Origin: Lachnospiraceae bacterium
Lineage (GTDB): Bacteria; Bacillota; Clostridia; Lachnospirales; Lachnospiraceae
Length of the DNA: 64,000 nt
Assembly: GCA_029012365.1 (NCBI GenBank)
Contig: JAQXLY010000034.1
Coordinates: 1 to 64,000 of the forward strand
Direction of reading: 5' to 3'
Shown: positions 1 through 7,449 of the stretch, piece after piece
Layout of the letters: each line of letters opens with the position of its first letter
How positions within the stretch are numbered: position 1 is the first letter of the stretch
Made by a program: the position numbers and the translations under genes
The notes under the pieces: model-generated
What the model was told of the DNA's origin: nothing
Database searches by the model: none
The model's input: only the letters and a program-made list of their open reading frames with translations

Positions 1-96
1 CTAAAGAAAACCATAAGGCAACGTCAGTACTTAGCGAGGTGGTTTCGAGCTTAGTACTGCTACGTTGCTGCATGAGCGAGAGCGGGTTCTCTTTAG
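1..96. repeat. Long imperfect hairpin at the window edge
   Basis: The two ends pair: CTAAAGAAAACC at 1-12 matches GGTTCTCTTTAG at 85-96 with one mismatch. Inside, GCAACGT pairs with ACGTTGC and AGTACT with AGTACT, leaving a loop of about 20 nt. No reading frame of note is present. It lies downstream of htrA and could be a terminator-like structure, a repeat element or the edge of something that starts before the window. The stretch from 97 to 155 holds nothing recognisable. Confidence 0.6.
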
Positions 97-155
97 AATA
101 CTCCGTCGCCACAACGATTACACACTAAAAGGCTGAACTGTTACCATGGAACAAA

Positions 156-184
156 GCAGGGCTGCAAATCTTACGCAACCCTGC
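156..184 (-). terminator. Terminator downstream of htrA
   Basis: On the minus strand GCAGGGTTGC pairs with GCAGCCCTGC (one G-T wobble) around a 9-nt loop, just after the htrA stop codon, and is followed by a short T-rich stretch. The U tract is short, so efficiency is uncertain. Confidence 0.6.
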
Positions 185-195
185 CCAAAAGCCAA

Positions 196-1416
196 TTAAC
201 TGTTTTTCTTACCACGGATGTCAAAGGTAACCGTATATTCCTTCGGAACATATTCTCCGTTAATACGTTCCTGTACCGTTACCGTCCCCGTCGTACCTCC
301 GCGGATATATCCGAGCACTTCCTTTAACTGTTCTTCGTTCTTAACCTCCATGCCGTTCACCTCGGTAATGACACCGTATAACGGCAGACCCGCCTTCTCT
401 GCCGCGGAGCCTTCGCTTATTTCCGTAATATAGACACCCACCGGAATGCCGAGAACCTCTGATAAATTCCGTGTCACGTCCTGTCCTATAATTCCTAACA
501 TTGCCGAATCTTTATAATTGATTTCTTCACGATTTACCATCTGATTGATTAATGCTACCACTTCGGAAATCGGGATTGCATAACCAATACCTTCTACATC
601 GCTTGCCACAAGTTTCGCATTGTTGATGCCGACCAGCTCGCCTCTTGCGTTCAGCAATGCACCTCCGCTGTTTCCCGGATTAATTGCCGCGTCCGTCTGA
701 ATTAATTTCATGGACACCCCTTCAATCTCCACTTCCCTGTCTATAGCACTGACATACCCTACGGTAAGAGACTGCCCGCTGCCTGCCGCATTTCCTATTG
801 CAATCACCATTTCTCCGCCGGTAAGTGTATCAGAGTTTCCGACCGATGCGACTTTAATATTGTTTACGGTATCATCCGATAAATCGGAAAATCGAACCGT
901 GAGCACCGCAATGTCCTCTTCCGAATTTGAAGCCTTCACTTCTGCGGATGCCGTGCTTCCGTCAACAAAAGTCACGCTAACCGCTGTGGCTCCGTCAACA
1001 ACATGATGATTCGTTACAATATACAGTTCGTCTGCCTGTGCAATAATGATTCCCGTGCCTTTTCCTTCACTTTCCTGCTCATACCTCCTGCCGAAAAACT
1101 GATATGCCGTCACACTCTTCGTCTGAATCTCTACAATGGAAGGCACTGCATTGTCCCATACCACGGAAACATCATATACGGAAGAAACTCTGTTTTCCGC
1201 ACTTTCTTCTGCCGTCTGTCCGTATTGTGTTCCTTTTTCATCATTCGGAAGGAATGTTCCTTCCTGTTTCTTTACACTTTCGGCTTCCTTCTGCTTATTG
1301 TGCTTAAGGTACGAATACCCTGCCATTCCCGCCGCGGAAAGACCGCCGCAAAGCAAACCGCAAATAACCGTTATAGCAACTTTCTTTCCGAATCGATTTT
1401 TTTTCTCACTCATCAT
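196..1416 (-). CDS. htrA: HtrA/DegP-type membrane-anchored serine protease with PDZ domain
   Basis: 406 residues. An N-terminal cytoplasmic stretch and a single membrane segment (about residues 12-34) anchor a trypsin-like protease outside the membrane. The catalytic triad is visible as His138 in TNHHVVDG, Asp168 in SEEDIAVL and Ser250 in NPGNSGGALL. A PDZ domain occupies about residues 305-395 and would bind exposed C-termini of misfolded proteins. The family does quality control of exported proteins under envelope stress. The start is preceded by GGCAGGAGG at good distance. It is followed by a hairpin terminator and appears to be a single-gene unit. The identification rests on all three triad motifs and the domain order. 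Confidence 0.95.
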   Translation of the reverse strand: MMSEKKNRFGKKVAITVICGLLCGGLSAAGMAGYSYLKHNKQKEAESVKKQEGTFLPNDEKGTQYGQTAEESAENRVSSVYDVSVVWDNAVPSIVEIQTKSVTAYQFFGRRYEQESEGKGTGIIIAQADELYIVTNHHVVDGATAVSVTFVDGSTASAEVKASNSEEDIAVLTVRFSDLSDDTVNNIKVASVGNSDTLTGGEMVIAIGNAAGSGQSLTVGYVSAIDREVEIEGVSMKLIQTDAAINPGNSGGALLNARGELVGINNAKLVASDVEGIGYAIPISEVVALINQMVNREEINYKDSAMLGIIGQDVTRNLSEVLGIPVGVYITEISEGSAAEKAGLPLYGVITEVNGMEVKNEEQLKEVLGYIRGGTTGTVTVQERINGEYVPKEYTVTFDIRGKKNS

Positions 1417-1516
1417 GACAAACCTCCTGCCAATCCTTTATCAACCACCTTTTACTGTCTCCATTGTATCCGTAAAGTTTGTCTAATTTGTGATGATTCC
1501 TTTAAAAAATAATGTT

Positions 1517-2653
1517 TTACACAAAAGCCTTATAGCATCCGAGCACTTTTAAACGTGACGCTTCTTCCCTTATTCCGGTCAGTGCATTTTGTACCGCCGG
1601 TTCGGAAAGTCTGCCGTCAAAGTCCACAAAAAAACGATATTCAAACTGTTTTCCGGGTATCGGCCTTGATTCAATTTTAGTCATATTCAGATTATTGTAA
1701 ATCAAATGACTCAGAATCCGGTAAAGAGAACCCGATTCATGTGCAATTTCAAAACAAATACTTACCTTATCAGCATCAGCAGTATATACAGGTCTGCCGG
1801 AAAGGACTAAAAATCTCGTGGAGTTTACATTTTCATTATTCAGTCCGCGGCGAAGTACCGTAAGACCGTAACGCTTTGCTGCCGCTTCCGAAGCAATCGC
1901 TGCCTTTGTAATATCACCGCTTTTTGCCACCGACATAGCACATCCGGACGTACTTGAACATGCCCTTTGCAAAAGTTCGGGACGGGCGGAAAAATAGCCG
2001 CTGCACTGTAACAGGGCCTGTGGATGGGAATACACCTCAAGAATGCTTTCCTCCGTAGCTCCCTCCGGTGCCGCAAGAACATGCTCGATTTTAATTACCT
2101 GCTCCGCTACCGGGTATACCGCATGCTCTGCCATCAAATCATATAAATCCGAAATATCTCCTGTCGTAGTATTTTCGATCGGCACTGCGCCATACTTTGC
2201 CGTACCCGCTTCCACAGCCTCCACCACTGCCGCAAAGGTAGGGCAGGAAATCCGCTGACAGGTTGCTCCGAGTGCATGCATCAATGCCTGTTCCGTATAA
2301 GAACCCGGCTCACCGAAAAAAGCAGCCGTCTCATCCTTCTCACAGCATAGCTTCTCTGTCACGGTAAAACCGTTCTGCCCCTTGTCCGCCAGCATAGTAT
2401 ACTGGTATTTACGGCTTAATGACATAATCTGTGAAAACAATTCCCTAAGCCCTCTGCCGAGATACTCATTGGATGCCAGCTTCTCCACTGCATCCAGCTT
2501 CTCATCCTCTCTCTGCTTATCAAATACTTTCTTACCGGAAACCCTCTTATATTCCGCAACATCCGCCGCAATCCGCATTCTTTTTTCAAAAAGTGCGGAC
2601 ATTTTACGGTCTATCTCATCAATTTCTTTTCTGCACTGCATTAAATCCTTCAT
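1517..2653 (-). CDS. pheA: Bifunctional chorismate mutase / prephenate dehydratase
   Basis: 378 residues catalysing chorismate to prephenate to phenylpyruvate, the committed route to phenylalanine. Residues 1-85 form an AroQ-type chorismate mutase helix bundle (MKDLMQCRKEIDEIDRKM). Residues 108-290 are prephenate dehydratase, with GEPGSYTEQA at the start and the catalytic STRF motif at 278-281. Residues 295-378 are an ACT domain with the ESRPIPG phenylalanine-binding motif at 328-334, so feedback inhibition by phenylalanine is expected. GAGAGCAGGA precedes the ATG. A good sigma-A promoter lies about 55 bp upstream; no T-box or attenuator leader is seen. Confidence 0.96.
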   Translation of the reverse strand: MKDLMQCRKEIDEIDRKMSALFEKRMRIAADVAEYKRVSGKKVFDKQREDEKLDAVEKLASNEYLGRGLRELFSQIMSLSRKYQYTMLADKGQNGFTVTEKLCCEKDETAAFFGEPGSYTEQALMHALGATCQRISCPTFAAVVEAVEAGTAKYGAVPIENTTTGDISDLYDLMAEHAVYPVAEQVIKIEHVLAAPEGATEESILEVYSHPQALLQCSGYFSARPELLQRACSSTSGCAMSVAKSGDITKAAIASEAAAKRYGLTVLRRGLNNENVNSTRFLVLSGRPVYTADADKVSICFEIAHESGSLYRILSHLIYNNLNMTKIESRPIPGKQFEYRFFVDFDGRLSEPAVQNALTGIREEASRLKVLGCYKAFV

Positions 2654-2703
2654 TCCTGCTCTCCTTTGTCACTTTTCCTCACGCAATAAACACATCAACA
2701 CTG

Positions 2704-2732
2704 ATTATACTTTGTTATTTTGCAAAAAGCAA
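2704..2732 (-). promoter_or_regulatory. Sigma-A-type promoter of pheA
   Basis: On the minus strand a -35 TTGCTT (2727-2732), 17-bp spacer and -10 TATAAT (2704-2709). Confidence 0.7.
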
Positions 2733-2740
2733 CGCATTTC

Positions 2741-2768
2741 TTGACTTTCTGTGCCGGAATGATAAAAT
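2741..2768 (+). promoter_or_regulatory. Sigma-A-type promoter of the propeller-like protein gene
   Basis: TTGACT (2741-2746), 16-bp spacer, TAAAAT (2763-2768), directed to the gene at 2831 and back-to-back with the pheA promoter. Confidence 0.6.
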
Positions 2769-2830
2769 GATGATAGCAATTTGTTTACATATCATATCAA
2801 TGCCGTCAAAGGATGGAGAACGGAGCAGTC

Positions 2831-3862
2831 ATGAATAAACTTGTTAAAAAAATACTTGTTTTCATCATTTTATTATCCCTCATCGCCATTGTGGTTCTGC
2901 TGTCTAAAGTGAATTCAAGGCTTACGGAAAATCCTCCGGACTATACGGGCAACACTGCCGGAAACCTTTATAACCGCGGTCTTTTTGCGGAGGACGAAAA
3001 CTACATCTATTTTGCCAGCCTTGCAGACAACTACCGCTTATACCGCATGAACCATTCTTTAGAAGACGTGACACGGTTAAGCAAAGACTCCGCAGAATAT
3101 ATCAATCCGGATTCTTCCTCCTGCCTTTACTATTCCCGCATAAACTACCGCATGAACACTCTCGGAAGTACAGCATTTGATATATTAAACACAGGCATCT
3201 ACCGCCTGAGCCTGAAAAATAAAGAGCTTTCAAGACTTTATCCCGATGCCTGCGGAACCGTTTTTCTTGCCGGAAACAACCTTCTTTTTCAAGCTTACGG
3301 TAAGGACGGCAACTTTGATTTATACTCTCTTGCCACAAACCGGAAAAATCCGGCGGAAAATCTTGTCACTACCGATTATATCAACCCTGTCAGCTATCAT
3401 AACGGGCTGCTTTACTATGCCGGTGTTACAGAGGACCACTGTCTGTATGCCCTCTCCCCGGAGACCGGTATTTCTTCCCTGTCTGCGGATATTGACTGTT
3501 TTCTTCCGATTGTTACCGATAAAGGAACCTACTTTCTTTCCCAGAAACATAATTATGCCCTGTACTATCTGCCAAACACAAGCGATACCGCAACATTACT
3601 CGCAGACACAAGGCTTTCTGCCTATAACCTTTCCACAGATGAGCAAACCTTGTTTTATCAGGTAGATAATCAGAAAAACAACCGTCTCTGCCGATACGAC
3701 ATTGCCGAAAAAAAAGAGACCACCATTCTTGACGGTAATTACAAAAACTTAAATACCGTCTCAGGTTATCTCTTCTTTACGGATTTTGCGGAAACCGTCT
3801 GCTACTGCTATGACATTTCCGCTGACACTATATTTAGTTTTATGCCGTCCGCAGAAGACTGA
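2831..3862 (+). CDS. Membrane-anchored DUF5050-like beta-propeller protein
   Basis: 343 residues. An N-terminal hydrophobic segment (about residues 6-26, after two Lys pairs) is an uncleaved anchor or signal peptide; the rest is predicted extracytoplasmic. The body consists of recurring blocks of the kind YIYFAS..YRLYRM, LYYSRIN..IYRLSL and LYYAG..CLYALSP spaced about 40-45 residues apart, typical of the DUF5050/propeller-like repeats found in many Clostridia. Function is unknown; a binding or sensor role is only a guess. I chose the ATG at 2831 because GGAG lies 10 nt upstream, whereas the longer frame starting at 2813 has no ribosome site. It is transcribed away from pheA and converges on folC. 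Confidence 0.75.
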   Translation: MNKLVKKILVFIILLSLIAIVVLLSKVNSRLTENPPDYTGNTAGNLYNRGLFAEDENYIYFASLADNYRLYRMNHSLEDVTRLSKDSAEYINPDSSSCLYYSRINYRMNTLGSTAFDILNTGIYRLSLKNKELSRLYPDACGTVFLAGNNLLFQAYGKDGNFDLYSLATNRKNPAENLVTTDYINPVSYHNGLLYYAGVTEDHCLYALSPETGISSLSADIDCFLPIVTDKGTYFLSQKHNYALYYLPNTSDTATLLADTRLSAYNLSTDEQTLFYQVDNQKNNRLCRYDIAEKKETTILDGNYKNLNTVSGYLFFTDFAETVCYCYDISADTIFSFMPSAED

Positions 3863-3912
3863 GCAGCTTACCTGTCAGGTCTGCATGCATCTGCTGCTCC
3901 GGAAAAGAGGTA

Positions 3913-5247
3913 TCAGCCCTTCATTAAACGCTTTACTTCGCCTGCCAGATACAAAGAACCGATAACTACCACTACCTCCTGTTCTCCTTCCTTCCGTATC
4001 AGGGATACTGCGTCCTGTACTTTACGGCAAAGCACAAATTCCGGCACAGTTTTCCCGGTACAGTTTCTTTGACATAAGGAAAGCAACGCTTCCGCATCCA
4101 TTGCCCGCGGCATAGCAGGTGCCGTGACGTATACCTTCCCTGCAAGGGGTAGAAAAAGCTTTATCATTGCATTTAACTCCTTGTCTGCCATTGCCCCAAA
4201 GACAAACTGAAGCCTTTTATCCTGAAAATACTGCCGCAGGCTTTCCACCGTCGCCTGCATTCCAAGCGGATTATGAGAGCCGTCTGCCAGAACAAGCGGT
4301 TTATTAAGAAGCACCTCCAGCCTTGCCTGCCAGTGTACACTGCAAAGCCCTTTTTGTACCGCATCCACGGTAAGCGGTAGTCCTTTCTTTTTCAGTTGTT
4401 CTACCGCTTCCAGAACAAGTGCCGCATTTTTCTGCTGGTACAGACCCGGAAGGGACAGTCTGAGATGACTGTATTCTATGTTGTGTCCTTCTGCTGCCGC
4501 TTCCAAAGCATCTGTCCCCGGTTCTCTTTTATAGGAAAACTGCTGACAATCCGTCAGTCCTCCGAGTCCCTCTGATTTGAGTCCCGCAAAATCAGGCATG
4601 ACAAGCGATGAGGAAAGCTCCTCACACCGTTTACGAATCACAGCCTCCCCTTCTTTGTTTTCACCGTAAAAAACAACCGGAACGCCCTGCTTTATAATAC
4701 CTGCCTTTGCATTTGCAATTTGTGTCATTGTACTGCCAAGCTGTGCGGTATGGTCAAGCCCCAGTGCGGTAATAATACATAGCAGCGGATTCTCAATCAC
4801 ATTAGTAGAATCAAAGGTTCCTCCAAGCCCTGTTTCCAATATCACGATATCGCACTGCTGCTCCTTAAAATATAAAAACGCCAGTACGGTTCCGAATTCA
4901 AATTCGCTTGGAGGTATCTCCATTTGTTCTACCATTCCTGCCAGATACTCCGTAAGTAAACTAAGCTGTTCATCCGGTATTTCCTGCCCACTCACCTGTA
5001 TTCGTTCATTGTAACGAACAATGTAAGGCGACGTATACAGCCCTGTCTTAAGTCCCGCACATCTGCAGACAGACTCTAACATAGCCGCAGTGCTGCCCTT
5101 TCCGTTGGTTCCGGCAATATGGATACAGTTAAGTCCTCTTTCCGGATGTCCGCACAGCTCAAGCAGCTCCTTCGTTTTCTCCAGACCGCTTTTTTTCCCT
5201 TTCCAGTACAGTCCGTGAATATACGTCAGCGCTTCGTCATACTTCAT
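3913..5247 (-). CDS. folC: Bifunctional folylpolyglutamate synthase / dihydrofolate synthase
   Basis: 444 residues. It adds glutamate to (tetrahydro)folates, trapping them in the cell, and may also make dihydrofolate. The Mur-ligase P-loop GTNGKGS is at residues 46-52, followed by LETGLGGTFDSTNVI, the KAGIIK motif and the C-terminal DGSHNP loop. The ATG used here shares one base with the stop codon of folT (TAATG), so the two are translationally coupled; a frame extended to 5355 would only run back into folT. With folT it makes a folate uptake-and-retention operon under a THF riboswitch. Confidence 0.95.
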   Translation of the reverse strand: MKYDEALTYIHGLYWKGKKSGLEKTKELLELCGHPERGLNCIHIAGTNGKGSTAAMLESVCRCAGLKTGLYTSPYIVRYNERIQVSGQEIPDEQLSLLTEYLAGMVEQMEIPPSEFEFGTVLAFLYFKEQQCDIVILETGLGGTFDSTNVIENPLLCIITALGLDHTAQLGSTMTQIANAKAGIIKQGVPVVFYGENKEGEAVIRKRCEELSSSLVMPDFAGLKSEGLGGLTDCQQFSYKREPGTDALEAAAEGHNIEYSHLRLSLPGLYQQKNAALVLEAVEQLKKKGLPLTVDAVQKGLCSVHWQARLEVLLNKPLVLADGSHNPLGMQATVESLRQYFQDKRLQFVFGAMADKELNAMIKLFLPLAGKVYVTAPAMPRAMDAEALLSLCQRNCTGKTVPEFVLCRKVQDAVSLIRKEGEQEVVVVIGSLYLAGEVKRLMKG

Positions 5248-5867
5248 TACTGCTTCGCCTTCCTTTGTCCGATACAATAGCTCCTCAATACCGGTATTTT
5301 TCTCACCATTGTCAACAAAATGCTGACACCTGCTACATTTACGGGATATAAACATACATTTTTAATTGCTCTTCCTGCAATAATAGCTTCAAATTTGTGA
5401 AAGAAGCTCTGCCATGCCGCCTTGCTGTCACTGAAAAACAGCGACAAATCCTTTACCCCGTACTGCAGACATATCCAGCTTGTTGTCATACAAAGATTAA
5501 CCACGATTGTTACCGTCGCAAGTGCCGCAGCAACACGAAACACCGATATTTTTTCCCTTTTATAGAAGTAGCATCCGTAAATAAACCCCGCTACCATGCA
5601 GTCCAGAGTATATCCGGGAAAAAATGCTCCCGTAGGCTTAATCATAAATCCGAGTAAGTCTGCCGCTCCTCCCATAATTGCTCCCGGAACCGGACCGAAC
5701 AACATACACGCCACCGTCGTCGGAAAAATTGTAAACCCAATTTTTAAATTTTCTGTTACCTGCACGGTTGTTGCAAATCCAAGTGCAAGACGAAGTGCCA
5801 GTAGCATTGCCATGGCAACAAGTGATTTCAGGTTGCCGAACTCTTTTGCTGATTCTCTTATCCGCAT
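5247..5867 (-). CDS. folT: ECF transporter folate-specific S component
   Basis: 206 residues, hydrophobic, about six membrane segments. It is the substrate-binding subunit of an energy-coupling-factor transporter and needs the shared EcfA/A'/T module, which is not in this window. The TVACMLFGPVPGAIMGGAADLLGFMI region is the characteristic loop and helix of the FolT family. Assignment to folate rests on the family pattern, the upstream THF riboswitch and the coupled folC. The start at 5867 follows AAAGGGG; the frame can be read from 5954 but that portion lies in the leader RNA and is probably not translated. Confidence 0.92.
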   Translation of the reverse strand: MRIRESAKEFGNLKSLVAMAMLLALRLALGFATTVQVTENLKIGFTIFPTTVACMLFGPVPGAIMGGAADLLGFMIKPTGAFFPGYTLDCMVAGFIYGCYFYKREKISVFRVAAALATVTIVVNLCMTTSWICLQYGVKDLSLFFSDSKAAWQSFFHKFEAIIAGRAIKNVCLYPVNVAGVSILLTMVRKIPVLRSYCIGQRKAKQ

Positions 5868-5986
5868 AAAAAATCCCCTTTCGTTGTATTCGTCGCAATC
5901 ACAGAAAAGAACACTGCCTACCGTACTTTGCCGGATTACAGCCGTCCCTTGCAACAGCTACAACAATAGGGGAATTCCTATTTGTA

Positions 5987-6083
5987 GCAGCGGGATGCGG
6001 AATCTGCACCGCAAGATTACTCTTTTCGTTCCATCGACAACTCCCCGTCCGACAGACACTTAACGCGCAAATTCCTACTCTGC
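5987..6083 (-). promoter_or_regulatory. THF (tetrahydrofolate) riboswitch
   Basis: Read on the minus strand, the segment carries the conserved THF-I blocks in order: GCAGAGTAGG, GCGTTAAGTG, GGGGAGTTGTCG, AACGAAAAG, TGCGGTGCAGA and GCATCCCGCTGC. The ends GCAG/CTGC pair as P1. It lies between a consensus promoter and folT-folC. Downstream (about 5959-5990) a stable hairpin GCTACAAATAGG/CCTATTGTTGTAGC overlaps the 3' side of P1, so folding of the two could be exclusive; there is no clear U tract, so the mode of control (termination or translation) is open. Confidence 0.9.
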
Positions 6084-6108
6084 TTCTCTTTTGATTTTTG
6101 ACGTAGCA

Positions 6109-6137
6109 ATTCTAACACACTACCGGTACTTTGTAAA
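6109..6137 (-). promoter_or_regulatory. Promoter of the folT-folC riboswitch RNA
   Basis: TTTACA (6132-6137), 17-bp spacer, TAGAAT (6109-6114) on the minus strand, placing the transcript start about 20 nt before the riboswitch aptamer. Confidence 0.75.
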
Positions 6138-6143
6138 GTACCG
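6124..6143. terminator. Perfect 9-bp hairpin behind xyn10, overlapping the folT promoter
   Basis: CGGTACTTT and AAAGTACCG flank a 2-nt loop 14 bp after the xylanase stop codon. It may end the xylan operon transcript, but no U run follows on the minus strand. It covers the -35 and spacer of the folT promoter, so an operator role is equally possible. Confidence 0.45.
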
Positions 6144-6156
6144 TTTTAAATTTTAT

Positions 6157-7434
6157 CTACTCTTCTACGTAAAGACCCGCATCCACATAAGCCTCTAACA
6201 CCTTATAATAAGAAAGCTTCGGAGTCTTAAGCGTTTTGTAAAGTAACGGTTTCTCATCCGATCTCCATGAATTCACATCACTAAGTCCCCATAAGGTTAT
6301 ACCGTTTATCTCTGCACCGCTTTGTTTTAACTCCAGTATACTTCCCATCAAATCATAAAAATACTTTGCCTGATAAATCTCATTGGAGTTTCCTACATCA
6401 AGCTCCGTAACATGAATTTCATATCCTGCTTCCAAAAACTTTTTCATTGCGGTCATATACTTGATAACATGCGGATTGGACTCGGAAAGATGAGACTGCA
6501 TGCCTACACCGTCACAAATCTTTCCGTCTGCATTAATAAACTCCAGCAACTTCAGTATCTGCAAAGTCTCCGAGTATGTGTTAAAATCGTTGTATATCAG
6601 GGAAACGTTATCTCTGATTTCATACTGACGCAATACATCATCCGCAATTTCAAATGCCAGTTTCACAAAGGAAGGAGTAAGTTCTTCCTCTCCGTATACG
6701 GCTGCCCAGCCGGAGTTTTCCGCATGAACATACTCGTTCACTACATCCCATGAATACAACACATTTCCGTTCTCATGGTCATACACATGACCCATCACGG
6801 AGCGAATATAAAATTCCAGACGCGCATTCATAACCTCAGGTGTAACAAACTCTCCGTCCGGCTTATAATCCACCCGGAAAAACCATGTAGGAGTCTGACT
6901 GTGCCATACCAGTGTATGTCCTCTGAGCCCCAGATTGTATTTCGCACAAAAATCCAACGCCCTGTCCGTAAAATAGAATCTCAGCTCCGGCACCGTACTT
7001 TCCTTATAGTTTTCCGGAATTACATATCCCAGTGCCTTTGCTTCCTCCGTCGTAAGCTGCTTTTTATAGTCATATAAAACAGCATCCGGCTTCATCTCGT
7101 TTTCCATGGTAATACTGTTATAGTTTTGCTCAATCATCTTCCATACATCTAAATCGCTTAACTGAAACTGATTGATACATGTACCGATTCGTCCAAAAGT
7201 CTTTCCGTAAGTATTTTTTAAATTTATTCCTTCCGGTAAATTGCTTCCCATCGGAGTCGGAGTAGGCTTTTGCGTCGGCTCCGGTGCTTTCGTCGGTTCC
7301 GGTGTAACAGTAGCCTCCGGCGTTACTACCGGTACTTCGGTAGGGGGCTGCGGTTCCGCCGGCTTCTTTCCGCAAGCGGCAAGCATAACCGTTCCCAACA
7401 CTACCGCACATAAATAATAACGCAATTTTTTCAT
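6157..7434 (-). CDS. GH10 endo-beta-1,4-xylanase lipoprotein
   Basis: 425 residues. A lipoprotein signal peptide ends at the lipobox LAAC (lipid Cys21), followed by a Pro/Thr-rich linker (about 24-65) and a GH10 barrel (about 66-420). The acid/base Glu234 sits in WDVVNEY and the nucleophile Glu344 in HVTELDV; HTLVWHSQTPTWF is the usual substrate-cleft stretch. It should cut the xylan backbone at the cell surface by a retaining mechanism. Last gene of the xylan operon; the gap to the preceding GH43 gene is 15 bp. No separate carbohydrate-binding module is present. GGAAAGGATG precedes the ATG. Confidence 0.95.
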   Translation of the reverse strand: MKKLRYYLCAVVLGTVMLAACGKKPAEPQPPTEVPVVTPEATVTPEPTKAPEPTQKPTPTPMGSNLPEGINLKNTYGKTFGRIGTCINQFQLSDLDVWKMIEQNYNSITMENEMKPDAVLYDYKKQLTTEEAKALGYVIPENYKESTVPELRFYFTDRALDFCAKYNLGLRGHTLVWHSQTPTWFFRVDYKPDGEFVTPEVMNARLEFYIRSVMGHVYDHENGNVLYSWDVVNEYVHAENSGWAAVYGEEELTPSFVKLAFEIADDVLRQYEIRDNVSLIYNDFNTYSETLQILKLLEFINADGKICDGVGMQSHLSESNPHVIKYMTAMKKFLEAGYEIHVTELDVGNSNEIYQAKYFYDLMGSILELKQSGAEINGITLWGLSDVNSWRSDEKPLLYKTLKTPKLSYYKVLEAYVDAGLYVEE

Positions 7435-7449
7435 ACAGTCATCCTTTCC

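Noticed and set aside
2654..2830. T-box or phenylalanine attenuator before pheA
   Set aside because: The leader between the promoter and the ATG is only about 45 nt, with no specifier loop or Phe-rich leader peptide.
3863..3912. GAGCAG/CTGCTC inverted repeat between convergent genes as terminator
   Set aside because: Long loop and no T run; too weak to call.
5868..5954. Longer N terminus for FolT
   Set aside because: The added 29 residues (with CDCDEYNERG) do not resemble a membrane protein start, lie in the riboswitch leader and lack a Shine-Dalgarno site; AAAGGGG precedes the internal ATG.
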